Assembly: GCA_963556495.2 (NCBI GenBank)
Contig: OY747712.1
Span: 20,163,735-20,227,734 of the forward strand
Direction: 5' to 3'
Origin: Valencia hispanica
Taxonomy: Eukaryota > Chordata > Actinopteri > Cyprinodontiformes > Valenciidae
DNA: 64,000 nt
The notes beneath the pieces are model-generated. The model saw nothing but the letters and a program-made list of their open reading frames with translations. It searched no databases and was not told the origin of the DNA. A program made the position numbers and the translations under genes. Position 1 is the first letter of the stretch. The number at the start of each line of letters is the position of its first letter. Shown here piece after piece: positions 10,366 to 24,300 of the stretch.

Positions 10366-11229
10366 TAATCAGAATCATAACTGCATCTTCTCATATAAAG
10401 CTCCACGGCTTCCTTCAATGTTGTATTTTGATTATAAAGGGTGTTTGGACACGGTGCTGAAACAGTATGTTACTGGTACGTACTGTGCGCAATCTCTTCA
10501 TGAATAGGAAATTTTACTCACGCCATATTCTATGGCAGCGAATAAGTCCGCCCGGTCAAGTTTTATATCTGCGTTTACAGCATTAAATTGGCTATTAGAT
10601 GCGTCAATCATCAGAGTTCTGGACCGCGATTGGTTCGAGTTACTTACCATAACGTGACTTTCCATCCATGCGCCACTGGTTGGAGGTCGTAAGGAATAAA
10701 CCGGATGACATTTTTTTTTTCTTCTGTGCATGCTCAGTGACCTTTGTAGGCAGAAGTGGTAGCGAAGGAATCGGAAACAAAGCTGTAAAGACTACAAAAA
10801 TGGCCATAGACATTTCTGAAGCGCATTTTCACTGTTTATTTTACATTTTTTTATCGGTTTTACTGTTGTCCTGGATGAATCACTTTATTGGAGAACTTTA
10901 CTCTGACCCTTATTGATGTAAAAAGACAATTTTTGTTCGAAATGGATCGGTTTTGTCACGTTTATTGGACTACAAAGTGGTGAGTTCCATATTTTTATAC
11001 CTCCGTCAGGAGAACGTTTGTGTTGGCAAAAGCGCTCACTGTGTCTTCAGTTATGATTGTATCCTTGATCGCCATCCATAATTAGAATCACATGCCTCTT
11101 AGCTTTCCAATGATATAAAATATGTATAGGTTCATAGAAGTTAGAAGTCAGAAAATCAGTGGATTTAAACTAGAAAATGGGCTGGGTTGGGCCCGCCCGC
11201 GGGCCCCTCGGAACGTTAACGGGTTGGGA
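10366..11229. other. No gene recognised
   Basis: Sequence between the Tc1 element and the repeat end at 11230. Only short reading frames without recognisable motifs were seen. It may be old transposon sequence. Confidence 0.4.
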
Positions 11230-11322
11230 TTCATAGCTGCTAGGGTGGCAGCAGGGGTGGCAAGGCTTTCTTTTAGGGTGGCAACTGCCACCCTATGCCA
11301 CCCCAGTAGATCCGCCCATGCT
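11230..11322. mobile_element. Probable hAT-like element end
   Basis: GGGTGGCA motifs are repeated in direct and inverted order (GGGTGGCAACTGCCACCC), followed by CCAGTAGATCCGCCCATG. Read from the other strand it starts CATGGGCGGATCTACTGG, the same style of end as the hAT-like element at 53690. The partner end was not identified. Confidence 0.4.
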
Positions 11323-14300
11323 TGTAGCGCATATTTGCAAGAATGTGGCGCTCAACGAACTATAAAGCGGCATAACACGGGACTCTGACGAAATTAACAC
11401 ATTGCAGCCCTTGGAAGGCGGAGCGATGTACATGTTTTAAGCTGTACTTAATTGTTAAATTCAAATTTCATTGTATGTTGTATGTAATTTGACTTATATT
11501 TGGGTTTGTAGGAAGATTAGGCATCTACGGGTGCGTTCACACCAGTGTAGAAATGATAGTCTGTGAGCAATCCAATTCTAAATAAAAATTGTTTTGGTAG
11601 TTCACTGGTGGAAGGAGAGAAATGAAAAAAGCAAAGACAAATGGGGAAAGAAGGGACATTCAAGTAAAGAAGAGAAAAGGGAGACCAACAGAAGCTAGTG
11701 AAGAAAGATTGATCGAACTAAATTGTTGTTTGGCTTTGCTGTTTTCAGATGTAATTTTAAGAAAACACAAAACATTGAATATTAAATGTTAAATTGAAAA
11801 TTATATATAAAAGTATAAGCTATTTTATATTAGATGACACATTACACCGTTTTGACATTCGTGCATTGAAAATAAATTATAATTTAGGCACCTTACTATG
11901 TATGCTATAGTCTATAATCTATTGTAACACTTTTTTTTTTCAAAGATATCACATTGTCAAGGCTAAGCCCATGTACTCCTTAAAGGCTGCACACTAAAAA
12001 AATCTAAACAAAGCCAAGCTTTGGAGAATGTGCAAACCTAAAAGTTTACGCTTTACATTTTGACAGTACTTGACAATTTAATACCCTTTCTGAAGAAAAT
12101 TAGATATTAATATTTAATTTATTTAAAATCATAATATACAAATAAAATAATTAATCATAGTCATCTCTTTATCAATAGCATATGATGACCTCATTACCAG
12201 GCCTGTATGTTGTCAAACAACATCAATGACCTAATAAACAGAACAAATGAAATGCTGTCTTGTATTGAATTTATGAGAAAATGCTGCAGGCTAAGTACTG
12301 CACTATTCTTTGTTATTTACTTGACACCAGTTCTGTCACACACAATGTCTCCTATTTCTCCTTTACCTCTGTTTGCCTTTCAAAGCCTTATATGCAGAAA
12401 CTTGATATTTTACTGATAATCCTTCTCTCTGCTGCAGTCAGAAATGACAATAGATGCTGCTGAATATGCGGAAGCTGACACAGCTTAACTTGAGTCATCA
12501 TGTTTTACCAGGCCTTATTCTGCTTATCAGTCCGAAAAACTGTGTGTTTCCAGAAAGCACCCGAATCTCCCTGGGTGATTACATTGACCCAAGGCCATTG
12601 ATTACTCACCATAGAGGCTAGAATGTCATTGGAACACAGGCGGTTACCAATTTATGCGTCCTTGCTCTGCTCTCATTCCCCCATTGCTCAATCCAGTCTC
12701 ATTTATTCCCCTGTTCTTTGTTCTGCATAGAAAGCAGACTGTACCTGTTGCTACATATTCTCAAAGTAGATATTAGTTCGTTTTTTATGTAAGTCAGAAT
12801 AGTACAGCAATCACTTTGTAAAAATAAGGGACATAGTAATTTTCTAAATGAGGAAAAAACACGGTAGCTTCCACTCTTTAATTTGCCTTCATGTCATGCT
12901 CTCATCTGGTTGTCATAACAGTTGACAAGAGTTAGATCATTGTGGAGGACCACCATACACCACCAAACAGCAGCTAATTGCAGTCATTTGTTCTATACTT
13001 TTTTCTCTTTTCCAGACTTTTGTATGACAAGGTCAGCTTAGGGTGAAGTACTGGAAGCAGAGGAAGTGAGCAAAAATATTTTTTACTTGAATTCCAACAC
13101 AAATCTCTTCTCTCTTTACGTTTCTAAAGGATCACAGATCCTATCTTTAGGCTGACAGCTGGAGGCTAATGTTCTTTATTTGCTCTGCAAATAACCTGAG
13201 GGGAAACTTAAAATAGGCATTTTAGACAAGACAATCTGAGACATGATTTTGCATACCTAAAATAATTGCTTACATAATTCTAGGTGATGCATTTCTATGC
13301 CCGTGAGAAAACTTTTCTTTGAACTAAATTGCTTTTATAAATCCTCTTTCAGCACCTACTACCTGCCTTCTATCAATATCATCTCTGTGCAAACCAGTAG
13401 ACAGCTGTTCCAAATCCATCCTCAAATTTCCTTGCTTTTGAAAATTTACATCACACAAATAACTGCAGACATTTACAATTAGGCCTCCACCATCATATGT
13501 CATATTTTAAAGTGCTCAAGTGGACATGTCATCCATTTCTCAAGGATCCTAACCTCTGATGTCATGCTTTGAAACATAACCCTTTCAAACAGTAAAGATT
13601 AGGATGCTCAGGAGAAGATGAAGAATTCTTTAAAACACAAATCATACACTCTCTTCAGTGCCAGTCAGAGCTGTGTACTCTTCTTTTAACTTTTCAAAAA
13701 AACACCCCTTGCATTACCTAAACTCTCTAGTTGCATTCAATCATTGTCAGCTCCTCCTGCCACTGACTGTTATGCTTGCTCATGTTCTTTCAATTATTCT
13801 CTTCAATTCCTGAATTATTTGTTGGATTTTGTTTGCTGGTTATATGTGAGTTTTTGGAAGTTATTCATTCTGTTTCTTCATCTTCATTACTACTGCTGTC
13901 TTTTTCAGTTGCACTTTTCTGCATTTGGGTCATCACAGAGTTATCTAATTGGGTATGATAGATAGAGCTCTTTAGTTCCAACACAAAGACTTATTTAGTG
14001 ATGTTAGCAGCTGGAATTTGTTTTACAAAGCTCTTAGTTTGCCTTTCCTCTATGTGAGAAAACTGTGTAGTATCCTTCTTTCAGCCATTTGACTGGTAGT
14101 GTGCAGTAACTGGTGAGGAGGGGCAGTGCTAAATTACTCCATGTTACATACAGACTTAGAAAATATAACAAATCATTATTTTGGTTTTTAAAATCATAAT
14201 GTTTCTTAATACCAATAACCTGTCCATGAGTATATCATACTAATTCTAAAAGCTTCCAGGTGACACCAAATTGTTCTGACTAATGAGAGATGAACATTCT

Positions 14301-17300
14301 AGCTGCTTATATTCTGATGTAGCCAATTTTTTGTAGCTTGATTTTATCTGATCACGGATCATTTTAAATATTTTATCCTATTGTTGAGCATTATTTTAAG
14401 ATAATTATGTGCCATCTCTCTGATTATAAATACATGTCAAATGACGCTCATGGATAAACAAAATCTACTTAACAGCTATTTAACTTTAACAGGGACCAAG
14501 TCTCACTTGCAAGCCTTTCTTTTTTAGCTTTTTTTAAGCTATGGTCATAAGAAATGTACAAATAGTTGATTGGAATGTCACTGTGTAATTCCGTCACAAA
14601 AGGGGATAAGGGCTGTGGAGAACCCAAATGCTGGCAAAAGGGAGGCAGAGGTGGAGCAAAATAAAAATGTTTATTGATACAAATAAGCTACTTACAAAAA
14701 CAAATGTCATAATATGAGGTCCAAAAATCCAAAATTGTGAAGAAGATGAAGGAACTAAATAAATCCAAAAACAAACCAAGAACATGGAGGGAAGATGATG
14801 GAGGGCAGAATAACAGGGTAGATTATTAAGTCTTAATGTATGACAGGTTCATTTTCTTTGAGCTGAGGTTGAAGCTATCAGTGCATAAATCTTGGTTAAT
14901 AGGGGAAAGACAAAAAAGTAACATCTAACGGAACACTGCTCTTCATACTGAAAGCTCAAGTCTCTAAAAGCTTGAGATAAATGTCCTAAATCGTACAAGG
15001 TGAAAACATATGGGGATACGACACTGAGCTGTTTGGTTGATATAATAGGAAAAAAAAGAAGAAAAGTTGAATTCCTGTTAGTTGTTCATTCATTTTTTTC
15101 ACTGGCTTAAGCTGAATATTTCAAATGGCTTTGTGCCCAGGAGTTACTTTGGCCCTGACCCGTGGTATTAACATAGCATATCGCCTCCATTGGTGATGGC
15201 AGCAGGTGAAACAGACTGATTTTGTTGGCAGTGTCATTTATTGACAATCCTGGAACTAAGCTCCTCACTGCTGCCTCTTTGTGCTTTTTTAATCATGTTT
15301 TAACAGAGTGCCTCCACCACCAAGTTGATTTTTGAATTGTTCTGTCAAACATTACTATTTGGCCTATATCCGACAGTACAAAACGTATTTTTTCTTCCAT
15401 TTTTGTGCTCTCACAAAAAGCAATCACTCTCCAGAAAGCACCCCTGGATGCTTAAAGTCTACTGAATAATAATTCCCTTTAACAAATAATTGGCTGGACA
15501 TTCTGTTTAGGCTATTATTAGAAAGACAATGCTGTGAGCTTCCATTTCTGTTTTTCAATATTACCTTTCAAAGCATCCACTCCTCGAAGACAGAAGATCA
15601 AAACAAATTGCCAACTCACGCAACAAAAATTCATTTTGCGGCATTACGCATTTTGTTCAAGGAGATGTATTGTTGTGTTTTCTCTGTTTTTTTACACAAG
15701 GAGTGAACCTTAATGGAACACAGCTGTTCTAAATAACCATCATTAGTGCTATCCACATAACAAGCACTATGATTCTAGTGTTACAGTTTAGCCTTTTTGT
15801 ATTCACTTGCCTGGGATAATTCGAAGGGATCTATGTACAGGGCAGCTCTTTATGAGCAAATGAACATATTTATTTGTGTTTCCTTCTTTTTGCGTCTTGT
15901 AGCATGATGTAATCACAATTTTCTGTCTTTTTAGTCTTTTTTTAAATTTATTTATTGTTGTAAATGTTGTCATGTTGTTTATTATATGTTGTCTATTCAG
16001 TCCCACACTTGGTCTATGTTTTTAACAGTGGTATGTCTGCTCTGTATTTGCCATCACACTTTGTCTGCGTACACAATTGTAAAAATTTTAGCTTTACCTT
16101 TCCAAACACGTCTTCTTTTTAAGTTGTTTACCAGCTATACACAAGTCCAAAAGAATTCTCTGTTGTCTTTTTTTCAACATTTAAATAGTAACGTTATGTT
16201 ACAATACTTACGTTATGTTTTCTTTATCCAGAATGTCTTAGCATTCGCCAAGATGATATTTACATCCAGATAATATTTTAAGACCTCCCAATACTCAAAT
16301 TCTTGATAGCTTTTACTTGGTGATGGGACTAGGCAGGTGCTTTGTGGGAATGCAAGTGATCAATGAATGCATCGGAAATCACCTGCAGCTCCTTTTAATA
16401 ATTTATCATCAACTGCAACCTCTCTGGGCATTCATTCACTACATACAGAACAACAGGTGGTGTAAAGCAAGAGGTGACAGTGTGCTAATTGAAGCTGGCA
16501 CTTTTCATGCTATTTTTGACACGGTGAGTATAAGAAAAAAACATATTTATTATGCCAGATACATTACTATTGAACAGACAACGTTTTATTTGATATTTTA
16601 AGTGATTATACATTTTACATGACACATTTTTTGCTTTTGAAACCACAATGCATGTGTCTACACTGAATTGGACTGTAGTGTTAATGTTTGGATTGAATTG
16701 GACTTTATTCAGTTGGACCAGAATCTGACAAATGACTTAGTAATACAGAAAGAACTTGACTGGTGTGACTTGAATTTGTGGTGAAGACGAAATTTGTTTT
16801 GAATTTGCACCAGATACAGCGCCTCCCAAGAAATTTTCTTTTTCTATATTCGACCTGAATCCTTACTCCCCACTGCTCTCCATCTAGTCTGGATGAGCTT
16901 GAGCTGTTTTGCAAAGAATGGGCTAAAATTTCTGGCTGTGTATGTACACAGCTGAAAGAGACAAATACCAAAAGACTTCAAACTGAAAATGCAGCAAAAT
17001 ATCTTTCTTTAGAATATTGACTAAGGGGGACTTAATGAACACCACACTTTTTTTACATGTAAAAAGTAAAACAAAAACAAAAAACATTGCTCTTGTTTGT
17101 TCCACTTGACAATTATGTGCTACTTTGTGTTGGTCTGTCACATAAAATTAGATTTTAAAAAACACGTTGAAGGTTTTATTTGTCATGTAACAAAGGGGTG
17201 TATATACATTATTACACATTTTAAACTGTCCTATATTTAATTAAGCTTCACAAGGTAAAATATCAGACATTATCCTACAGTTTAACTGGAAATTAACACG

Positions 17301-18276
17301 GAATACCTTTGAGTTTACACTATAGGGCTGTGCATCAAAACAATTATAGTTAATTTACTACTTAACTCCTTAAAATATGCTAAATTGGATCTAAAGTTGA
17401 TGGAGGTAACATCAGAGACGCTGACCTAGTTTTTCAGGCCATTTAACAAATACAGCTAGTCACGGTGTCAAAAGCTACATCGCAGGAGCCCATGGCACTG
17501 CAATGTTTGAGCTACTTCTATTTTAAATAGCAAACACATGCAAATGAGTCCAAGCACAGTCTGCCTACATCAAAGGCTTGCAATTTTTAGAATAGTCAGA
17601 CAGTTTAACTCATTAGAGTAGAAAAAAAAATCAGGTAGAGCTAATCAAATTAACTGTTCTTTAGTTCTGATTATGTGTCCCAGCAGGGATCCAGCATTTA
17701 AAATATCAGCCCTGTGGAGATTGAAATGTATTGGAATGAAACACACTCTCTGTTGCATATTTTCATGCTACAGTATGTTTTTGTGTTTAATAAGTCAAAA
17801 TACATTGTTTGAGATAAAAACATATAATATACAGTGGCTATATTTTGCACATTGTTTAAGAAAAACCTTATTTAATTTAAAGTATTTAGATGCCAACCAG
17901 AAACAAAATGAGTTATTTAAATATGACATTAAACACTGATCATTGGGCCATCCATTGGAAAGACATGTATTGCCCTTGTCACTATTGCTGTATTACTCAA
18001 ATCCATGCTTGAGTATGTAAATGCAATCGTCTCTAGTGGCATTCATGTTGATAAAAGCTAGGACAGAACAAAGTGACCAGCATATTTATTGATTTAATTG
18101 TGTTCATTCACTTCCTTTCAGCAGAGAAGAAAGCTGTACTTTGACAAAAGTAGAGCATTTCTTGGTGCAGTGAGCCCAAACAAGATGAATCTAATATCTG
18201 TTACTATTAATTTATCATGTCAGTAAGACTGGAGCATAATCCCATTTATTCAATGACTGCTGGATCTCTGTTTTAG
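11323..18276. other. 7-kb stretch with no recognised gene (pde1c upstream or first intron)
   Basis: AT-rich non-coding sequence. Short open frames show no known motif. The segment about 14590-14830 has a repeat-like look (a GGAGGCAGAGGTGGAG stretch followed by an AT-rich tail) but cannot be classified. The missing 5' exon(s) of pde1c could lie here or beyond the left edge; none was recognised. Confidence 0.4.
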
Positions 18277-18390
18277 ATTACGATGTCTGGTGAAACAACT
18301 GGAGAGAGGGGAGGCTTCCCTTGCTGACCTCAAGAAAAACCTCGAGTATGCAGCATCAGTGCTTGAATCGGTTTACATTGAGGAGACAAG
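18277..18390 (+). CDS. pde1c: pde1c exon a (regulatory/calmodulin-binding region)
   Basis: Acceptor GTTTTAG, donor GTAAGA. Encodes [20 protein letters not shown] and [17 protein letters not shown], the PDE1 region just after the first calmodulin-binding helix. The first base completes an Arg codon begun in an upstream exon that was not located. It ends inside the next Arg codon. Confidence 0.95.
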
Positions 18391-21300
18391 GTAAGAAGTA
18401 TTAATATTCTACAGGGGGCTACGTTTTGGCATGCTTTATTCTTTGACAACAACAGAGATGCACGTATGATTGCCAGACCCTGCAAAACTAATAACTATAA
18501 TACATATTTAGTTTTTAACACTCTGGTCACAGTCTTTCATAGTAAGGATTTGACATATTAAAGTTGCAGTCCGGAGAATATATTTATGTATCAAAGTTTA
18601 ATAAATCTTGAAAATGATAGTGGGGTTCAACACTATGATAAAAGGTTAGTGCTCCACAACATTTGTTATTCTTCCTAAATCCCCCCTTCCTCCCAAAGAC
18701 CCCTATGCATTTCACACTGACATTTCACATTCGAGTTTCTGCCTTGTCGGCTGTCAATCAACTTGCATGCGCATCGTGAGGATGAGGCCGCGCACACAGG
18801 CCGCTCCTGTTTACAGTCGCCATATTGGAAGAGACACAGGTGATGCGCATGCACAATTGTTGAGGTGGGGCTGGGGGAGGGGGGTGTTTTGGCAGGGGCC
18901 TTGGTAGTGGGATTCAAAAAATATCTCTCTCTCAAATACTCTGGACAGCAGCTTTAATCTAAAGATGTTGTTTAAACCTTTATCTTATTTTTTCTTACTA
19001 TTCTTGTTCTATTTGTATTTTTATTAATTACTTCAAAACTTAAATAAGTCATCTAATATTTGATAGAACATTTGAGTATCTTATATTTCATTGTTTTCAA
19101 TAATACCTTAAAGTCTGAAGAGATTAAATAACAAAAACTATAGGACTTATGAAATACACAAACATGCTCTAACTTTTAGTTGCTCAAAGCAAAACATTCC
19201 AATGCTCTTTGCATAACATAGTATCACCCGAGAAATCAGCATCAAATGAAAAGTTGTCACAGTGACACTACACCTAAAAATATAATGTGAAAATTGTTTT
19301 TTTTTATTTCTTCAAAAAGGTAAACCCATGTATTATTTAGATTAATTACACATGGAGTGAAATATTTAAAACCTTCATTTCTTGTCATTTTGATGGTTAT
19401 GGCTTACAGATAATGAAAATCCAAAAGTAAGTGTCCCACAAAGAATTGAATATAATGAAAAAGTCATATACAGGAAACTGGTGGTGTCACTCCCTAATCA
19501 ACTAATTAGCTCGAAACACCTGCAAAGGTTTCCTGAGCCTCTAAATGGTTTCTCAGTTTTGGGTCACTAGGCTACACAATCATGGGACAAATGTGCAGAA
19601 GGCAGTCCCCTCTCATAAGGGCCTTTTCCACTGAGGTGGTTCCAGAGCTGGTTCGGTGCTAGGGCATGACTTAGAACAGGAACTACTCTGTTGTTAAAAT
19701 CTGTCTCTGTTCGGGCTTCCTGTTTTCGTCTCCACACGTGGGCGTATACAGCTGCGTTGCAACGCTTTAGATGACGTTATGACGCAGCACAGGCTAGGTT
19801 CCGTGTCAGTGGAAAAAGCAAACTGGTTGTTTGAAAGAACCAGCTAAGATACAGCTCTGGCACCAGCACCAGTTCTTCTTCAGTGGAAAAACCCTAATAG
19901 AGAGTAAGCCACAACAGGTCATTGCTAAAAAAGCTGGTCGTTCCCAGAATATATTCACACAAACATATTCATACAAAGTTGAGTGGAAGGAAAAAGTATC
20001 ATAAAAAAGGTTTGTCATCAACAGGGAAAACTACAGCCTTGAGAGGATTGTCAAGTAAAAGCCATTGAAGAATTTGGGGGAACTTTGCAAGGAGTGAACT
20101 GAGGCTGGAGTCAGTGGCTCAGGTGGTAGGAGTTTGTCCCGTTTGAACCCTGCTCTGTCCATTTCAGTAGTTGCATGCCTGCTGGTGGTGGTAAAAGGTA
20201 TGGCATGACGACCGCTATTCAAAGCAACATGGGATTCTCTTACACCTTAGCAGTGCCACAGGCTGATCGGCTACATGATTGCTGTCCAATGTTTTTGTTT
20301 TTACTCCTAGTCCATGAAGGACTCTTATTATGTTGTCTCCGGTTGAGAAATGACTTAGCACAAGGAATGTAAAAGAAGTTGTCTATGTCATAGTTACCTC
20401 TTGAAGCACTGACTCCAGCTACAGTCCACACCTTGCAATCTGCCTACAAACTCTTTAATAAGCTTTGCTCCACCATTCTCTTAAGGTTGCGGTGATCCCT
20501 GTCGATCTTGTCCCTTTTTCTACTACACCTCTTCCCTCTACACTTGACTTTTCATTGACATGCCAGCAGTGGCGGTCTAGACCATTTGGTGCCCTAGGCG
20601 AGCTTGACTGATGGCGCCCCTTGCCTGTAGGAAGGACCGCCACTGCATGCCAGGATAAATCACTCTCTGAACAGCCAGCTTTTTATCAATGACCTTTTGT
20701 GGCTCATCCCACTTATGAAGCATGTGAGTGCCTGTCTGCTGGATAACTCTGAAGTCTAAATTCATCCCCACAAATGCAAAGGCCTCACCATGTTTTTTAT
20801 TGGTCTCATGTAATATTCAAATTTTCACCTCATGAAACAGAATTTGTGGTTTTCTTTACTCCTTGTATATTGAATCCTCATGAGTTTCACTTTTTGAACT
20901 GATTTACAGTACATAAATAAATAAGCTTTTGAATGATGTTCATTTATTGAGAAAGACCTGTAGGTGCTAGAGTAGATATAAACCAAACAATAGCTTCAAC
21001 ATTTTGGGAAACTTGAGCTGAAACAATATTGCGCACCAAATACTTTTTGTAGCAAAATGTTTCAGAAATGTTTCTAAACCCAATATATAATTTTTAAAAA
21101 GTTCAATGTCTTAACTACACCCTACAACATAACATCAGAAAATGTCTGCATAGTTGAACAACTTATCCAACTCAATTAAGGTGAATATTGTGTAAATAAG
21201 GTCTTCTTAATCTTACAATATGCTTCATATACAAAAGGATTATAGACCAGCACCATATGTACAACATTTTATGCCCAAATATTCATCTCAGAAATGAACC

Positions 21301-24300
21301 AGTGTTTATTTTAATTTAGTTTTAGTACTATAATAGCCTTTTAAATAAGATGTAATGTTGTTTTAGAGACACTTTAGTCATCTGTAGTAATTTTAGTTTT
21401 AGATGTCTAAATCCTGCTACATTGTCATTTAATTTCTTGGGATGGAAATGATTTAAAATTAAATTTGCAACACACACAAAAAATTTACAGGCTATGATTA
21501 ATAATGATGTAAGGATTAAGTGCCACAAGCTAAGACTTTGATGTTTAACCTGCACAGCATTCATTATCTAGTTTGGAGCTGTGAAGATGTGTCTGTCTGT
21601 CTATGTTATAGCTACTGTTATGTTGTTAAAGTTTTTTTGTTACATTCTTTTCAATTCTTGCACAACCGAATGTCTGCATGGCTAACGTGGGCAGCTGGTA
21701 TGTACTTTTACCAAGAACTTACATTTAAATGACTGACAGCAAAACAAATTTGGCTGTATGTTTGTAAGTCTTTTTGAGATATAATTGAAGCTAGGAAATA
21801 AACTTGGTCTATAAAAGTCAATAGTTGAGCGACTGTTCAAACTATAAGCTCTGATCAAGCTTTGGGAATTATGTAAACCTCTCATCATCTAGATTCAAAC
21901 AGATTAGGGTCAGCGATGGGCTCACTCCAGTCCAGGAGAAAAGATTATAAACTATCAAGTGCAGGATTCGTGTAGTACCATCATTATCAGAGTTATGTGA
22001 ATGCTTTTTCTGAACATCAACCTGCTTTGCTTTTGATCCTGTGCAAATGTTAGTGAATCTATGGAAAAGGATGTCACCCAATAGAAGTTGTATGAAGCCT
22101 TATGGGGTTTCTGTGATGTATTGAATTTACATAGGAGCTGATATATTTGATTAACAGGTCTAGGACTTGTGTTTTGTCCAGAGTAAATCTCTCACTTCCC
22201 TTTAAGTATCCTCATCTATCAGATTTTTTTCTTTTTAAATTTCTCTCTGTCTTGTACTTCCATCTCTTCATTCAGGCGATTGGTGGACACAGAAGATGAG
22301 CTCAGTGACATCCAGTCAGAGTCTGTGCCTTCAGAGGTGCGAGACTGGCTGGCCTCCACCTTTACCAGGCAGATGGGCCTGATGCTTCGGCGAAATGAAG
22401 AAAAACCTCGTTTCCGGAGCATTGTTCACGCTGTTCAGGCTGGAATTTTTGTTGAGAGGTAAGGTTTACAGGGCATGCTAAAGCATTTTCACAACCACAA
22501 AAAAACCATGCAGTTGTAGATGATAAATAATTTACATGGGCAGTCACTTGGAGTGGCAAATCTATCACTTGTCAGCCCAGACAAGAGCTGCCTGAAGGGA
22601 GGTAAAGAAATTCTATCAACATGTTTAATTTGGCTCTGCATAAAACATGAGTAAGAACATGATTCATGCACTTTGTGACTATAGGTTAAATTTACATGAA
22701 AGAAAACTGTTTGATTTTAAGTGGTAAAGTTTGATTGGCTTTATGCAAATCACTCAGACTGCTCTGTATATTAACTTTAATATGAATTCACATGTTTGGA
22801 TTTGAAATTTCTAAGGTATGAGCAACATTGTTTAAAAAATATTCTTAGTATACATACATCATATAAGGATTTGACAAACTCGTTTAAAGTTTATGGACCT
22901 CTGATTTGTGTAATGAGTAGTAAAATGTCATATACTGTATGTAACAGTGGAGCAGGACCTACAGAGAGAATAGCTGCAAAAATAGTAAACTGAAAAGCAA
23001 CATATAGAACAGTTAAAACACACCAACAATATTGACAAGGATTGAAGAGCCAGGCACGCTACAATGGATATTTTGTAAAGTGATTTTTTTTCGGTCAGAG
23101 TTTGACTCATCTACATGCTTGCTAGGATTCAATTAAAAAAGTCTGCAAAACCTATGCTTCAGTAGCAGCAGCAGCAGCAACGAAACATGGATATTATTTG
23201 GCTTTGACATTCAAAAGAAAAAGTTCCTGATAATGGTTAAATCAGAGCTAGGCTAAATATTTCAAATATGCTTCGTAAGCAACTGTAGCTTGTCACCTTT
23301 GACTTATTTCCTCCCGGTTATATAACTTCTTGGGCTCACATTTTGAAGGTTAATAAAAACAGATTCTGGACAAGGTGAGGCAGACAGACACCAAAAACTC
23401 CATCTTCATGTGGAGGGAGGCGCGAATTAAGCAGAAAATCCCAAAGTAAGTGTGAGAAGATCCTGAATGAAACCAAGGAACACATGTAATAAGGAGAGTG
23501 ATCACTAAATAAAGAGCAGTTGTGTTGACTAGATGATGAAAAACAGTTGTTGAGGACTGGACCCAATAGAACACAAGGAGACTAAAGGCCTATGAATACT
23601 ATGCAAGAACAGACAAATTTGTTGTTTTTTCCCCCCAGGGCTTCAAAAACTAAAAGGCATGATTTTGTTCTTGGAGCCTTTGTTTTGCAATTTTTGCTGT
23701 TTCTTGACACATAATCTGAGTAGAATTGTTTTTGTTTGGTATCTGACCACAATTGTGTGATGGGTCAAAGAATTGTAGTAGGTGTGGTTCGTACTTTGGA
23801 GTTTTGTTGTGGGAAATATGAGGGCATCCCAGGACATATGTACTTGAGTTCTTATAAAGTAGGGTTATGGTAAAGTTTGAAACCTTTCACCTTTGGAAAT
23901 TGTTTTCGAGATAAATGTAGCTTCTGCACAGTGTAGTATCACCTGTGTCAATGATGCATTGTTAAAGTCTTGACCAACCTGGCTAATCACAATAAGTTAG
24001 CCAACTCTCTTTCCAAGGTGGAATTTATCACACAGTAACACGCAACAAGCACTTGCTTATATCAGTAAGGCAAAACCATGTAAGCTACTGTATATTCACT
24101 CTTGATTTACTTTTCAGAAGGCATTCTACAATTACCATAAAGTAATGCTTGGGAAAGGGAGGATTAGTGTAACAAAGGTAACTGTATTGCAGTCTAAGTT
24201 GTTGGTATTTATGTAAATTTCCGATGGCATTTACCTTTTCGCAGATAAAAATATTACGCCAGTTCTGTTGCTTTAACGTAATTACATCATATCTTACAGT

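Noticed and set aside
11590..11730. Lys/Arg-rich frame with KRKGRP, considered as an AT-hook exon
   Set aside because: No splice sites in a consistent phase and no continuation; purine-rich sequence gives this by chance.
16317..16601. 94-residue open frame on + upstream of the first pde1c exon, considered as a missing exon
   Set aside because: It has no similarity to the PDE1 N-terminus or a calmodulin-binding helix and is typical of chance frames in AT-rich DNA.
23163..23179. CAG repeat
   Set aside because: Only about five units in an intron, too short to matter.
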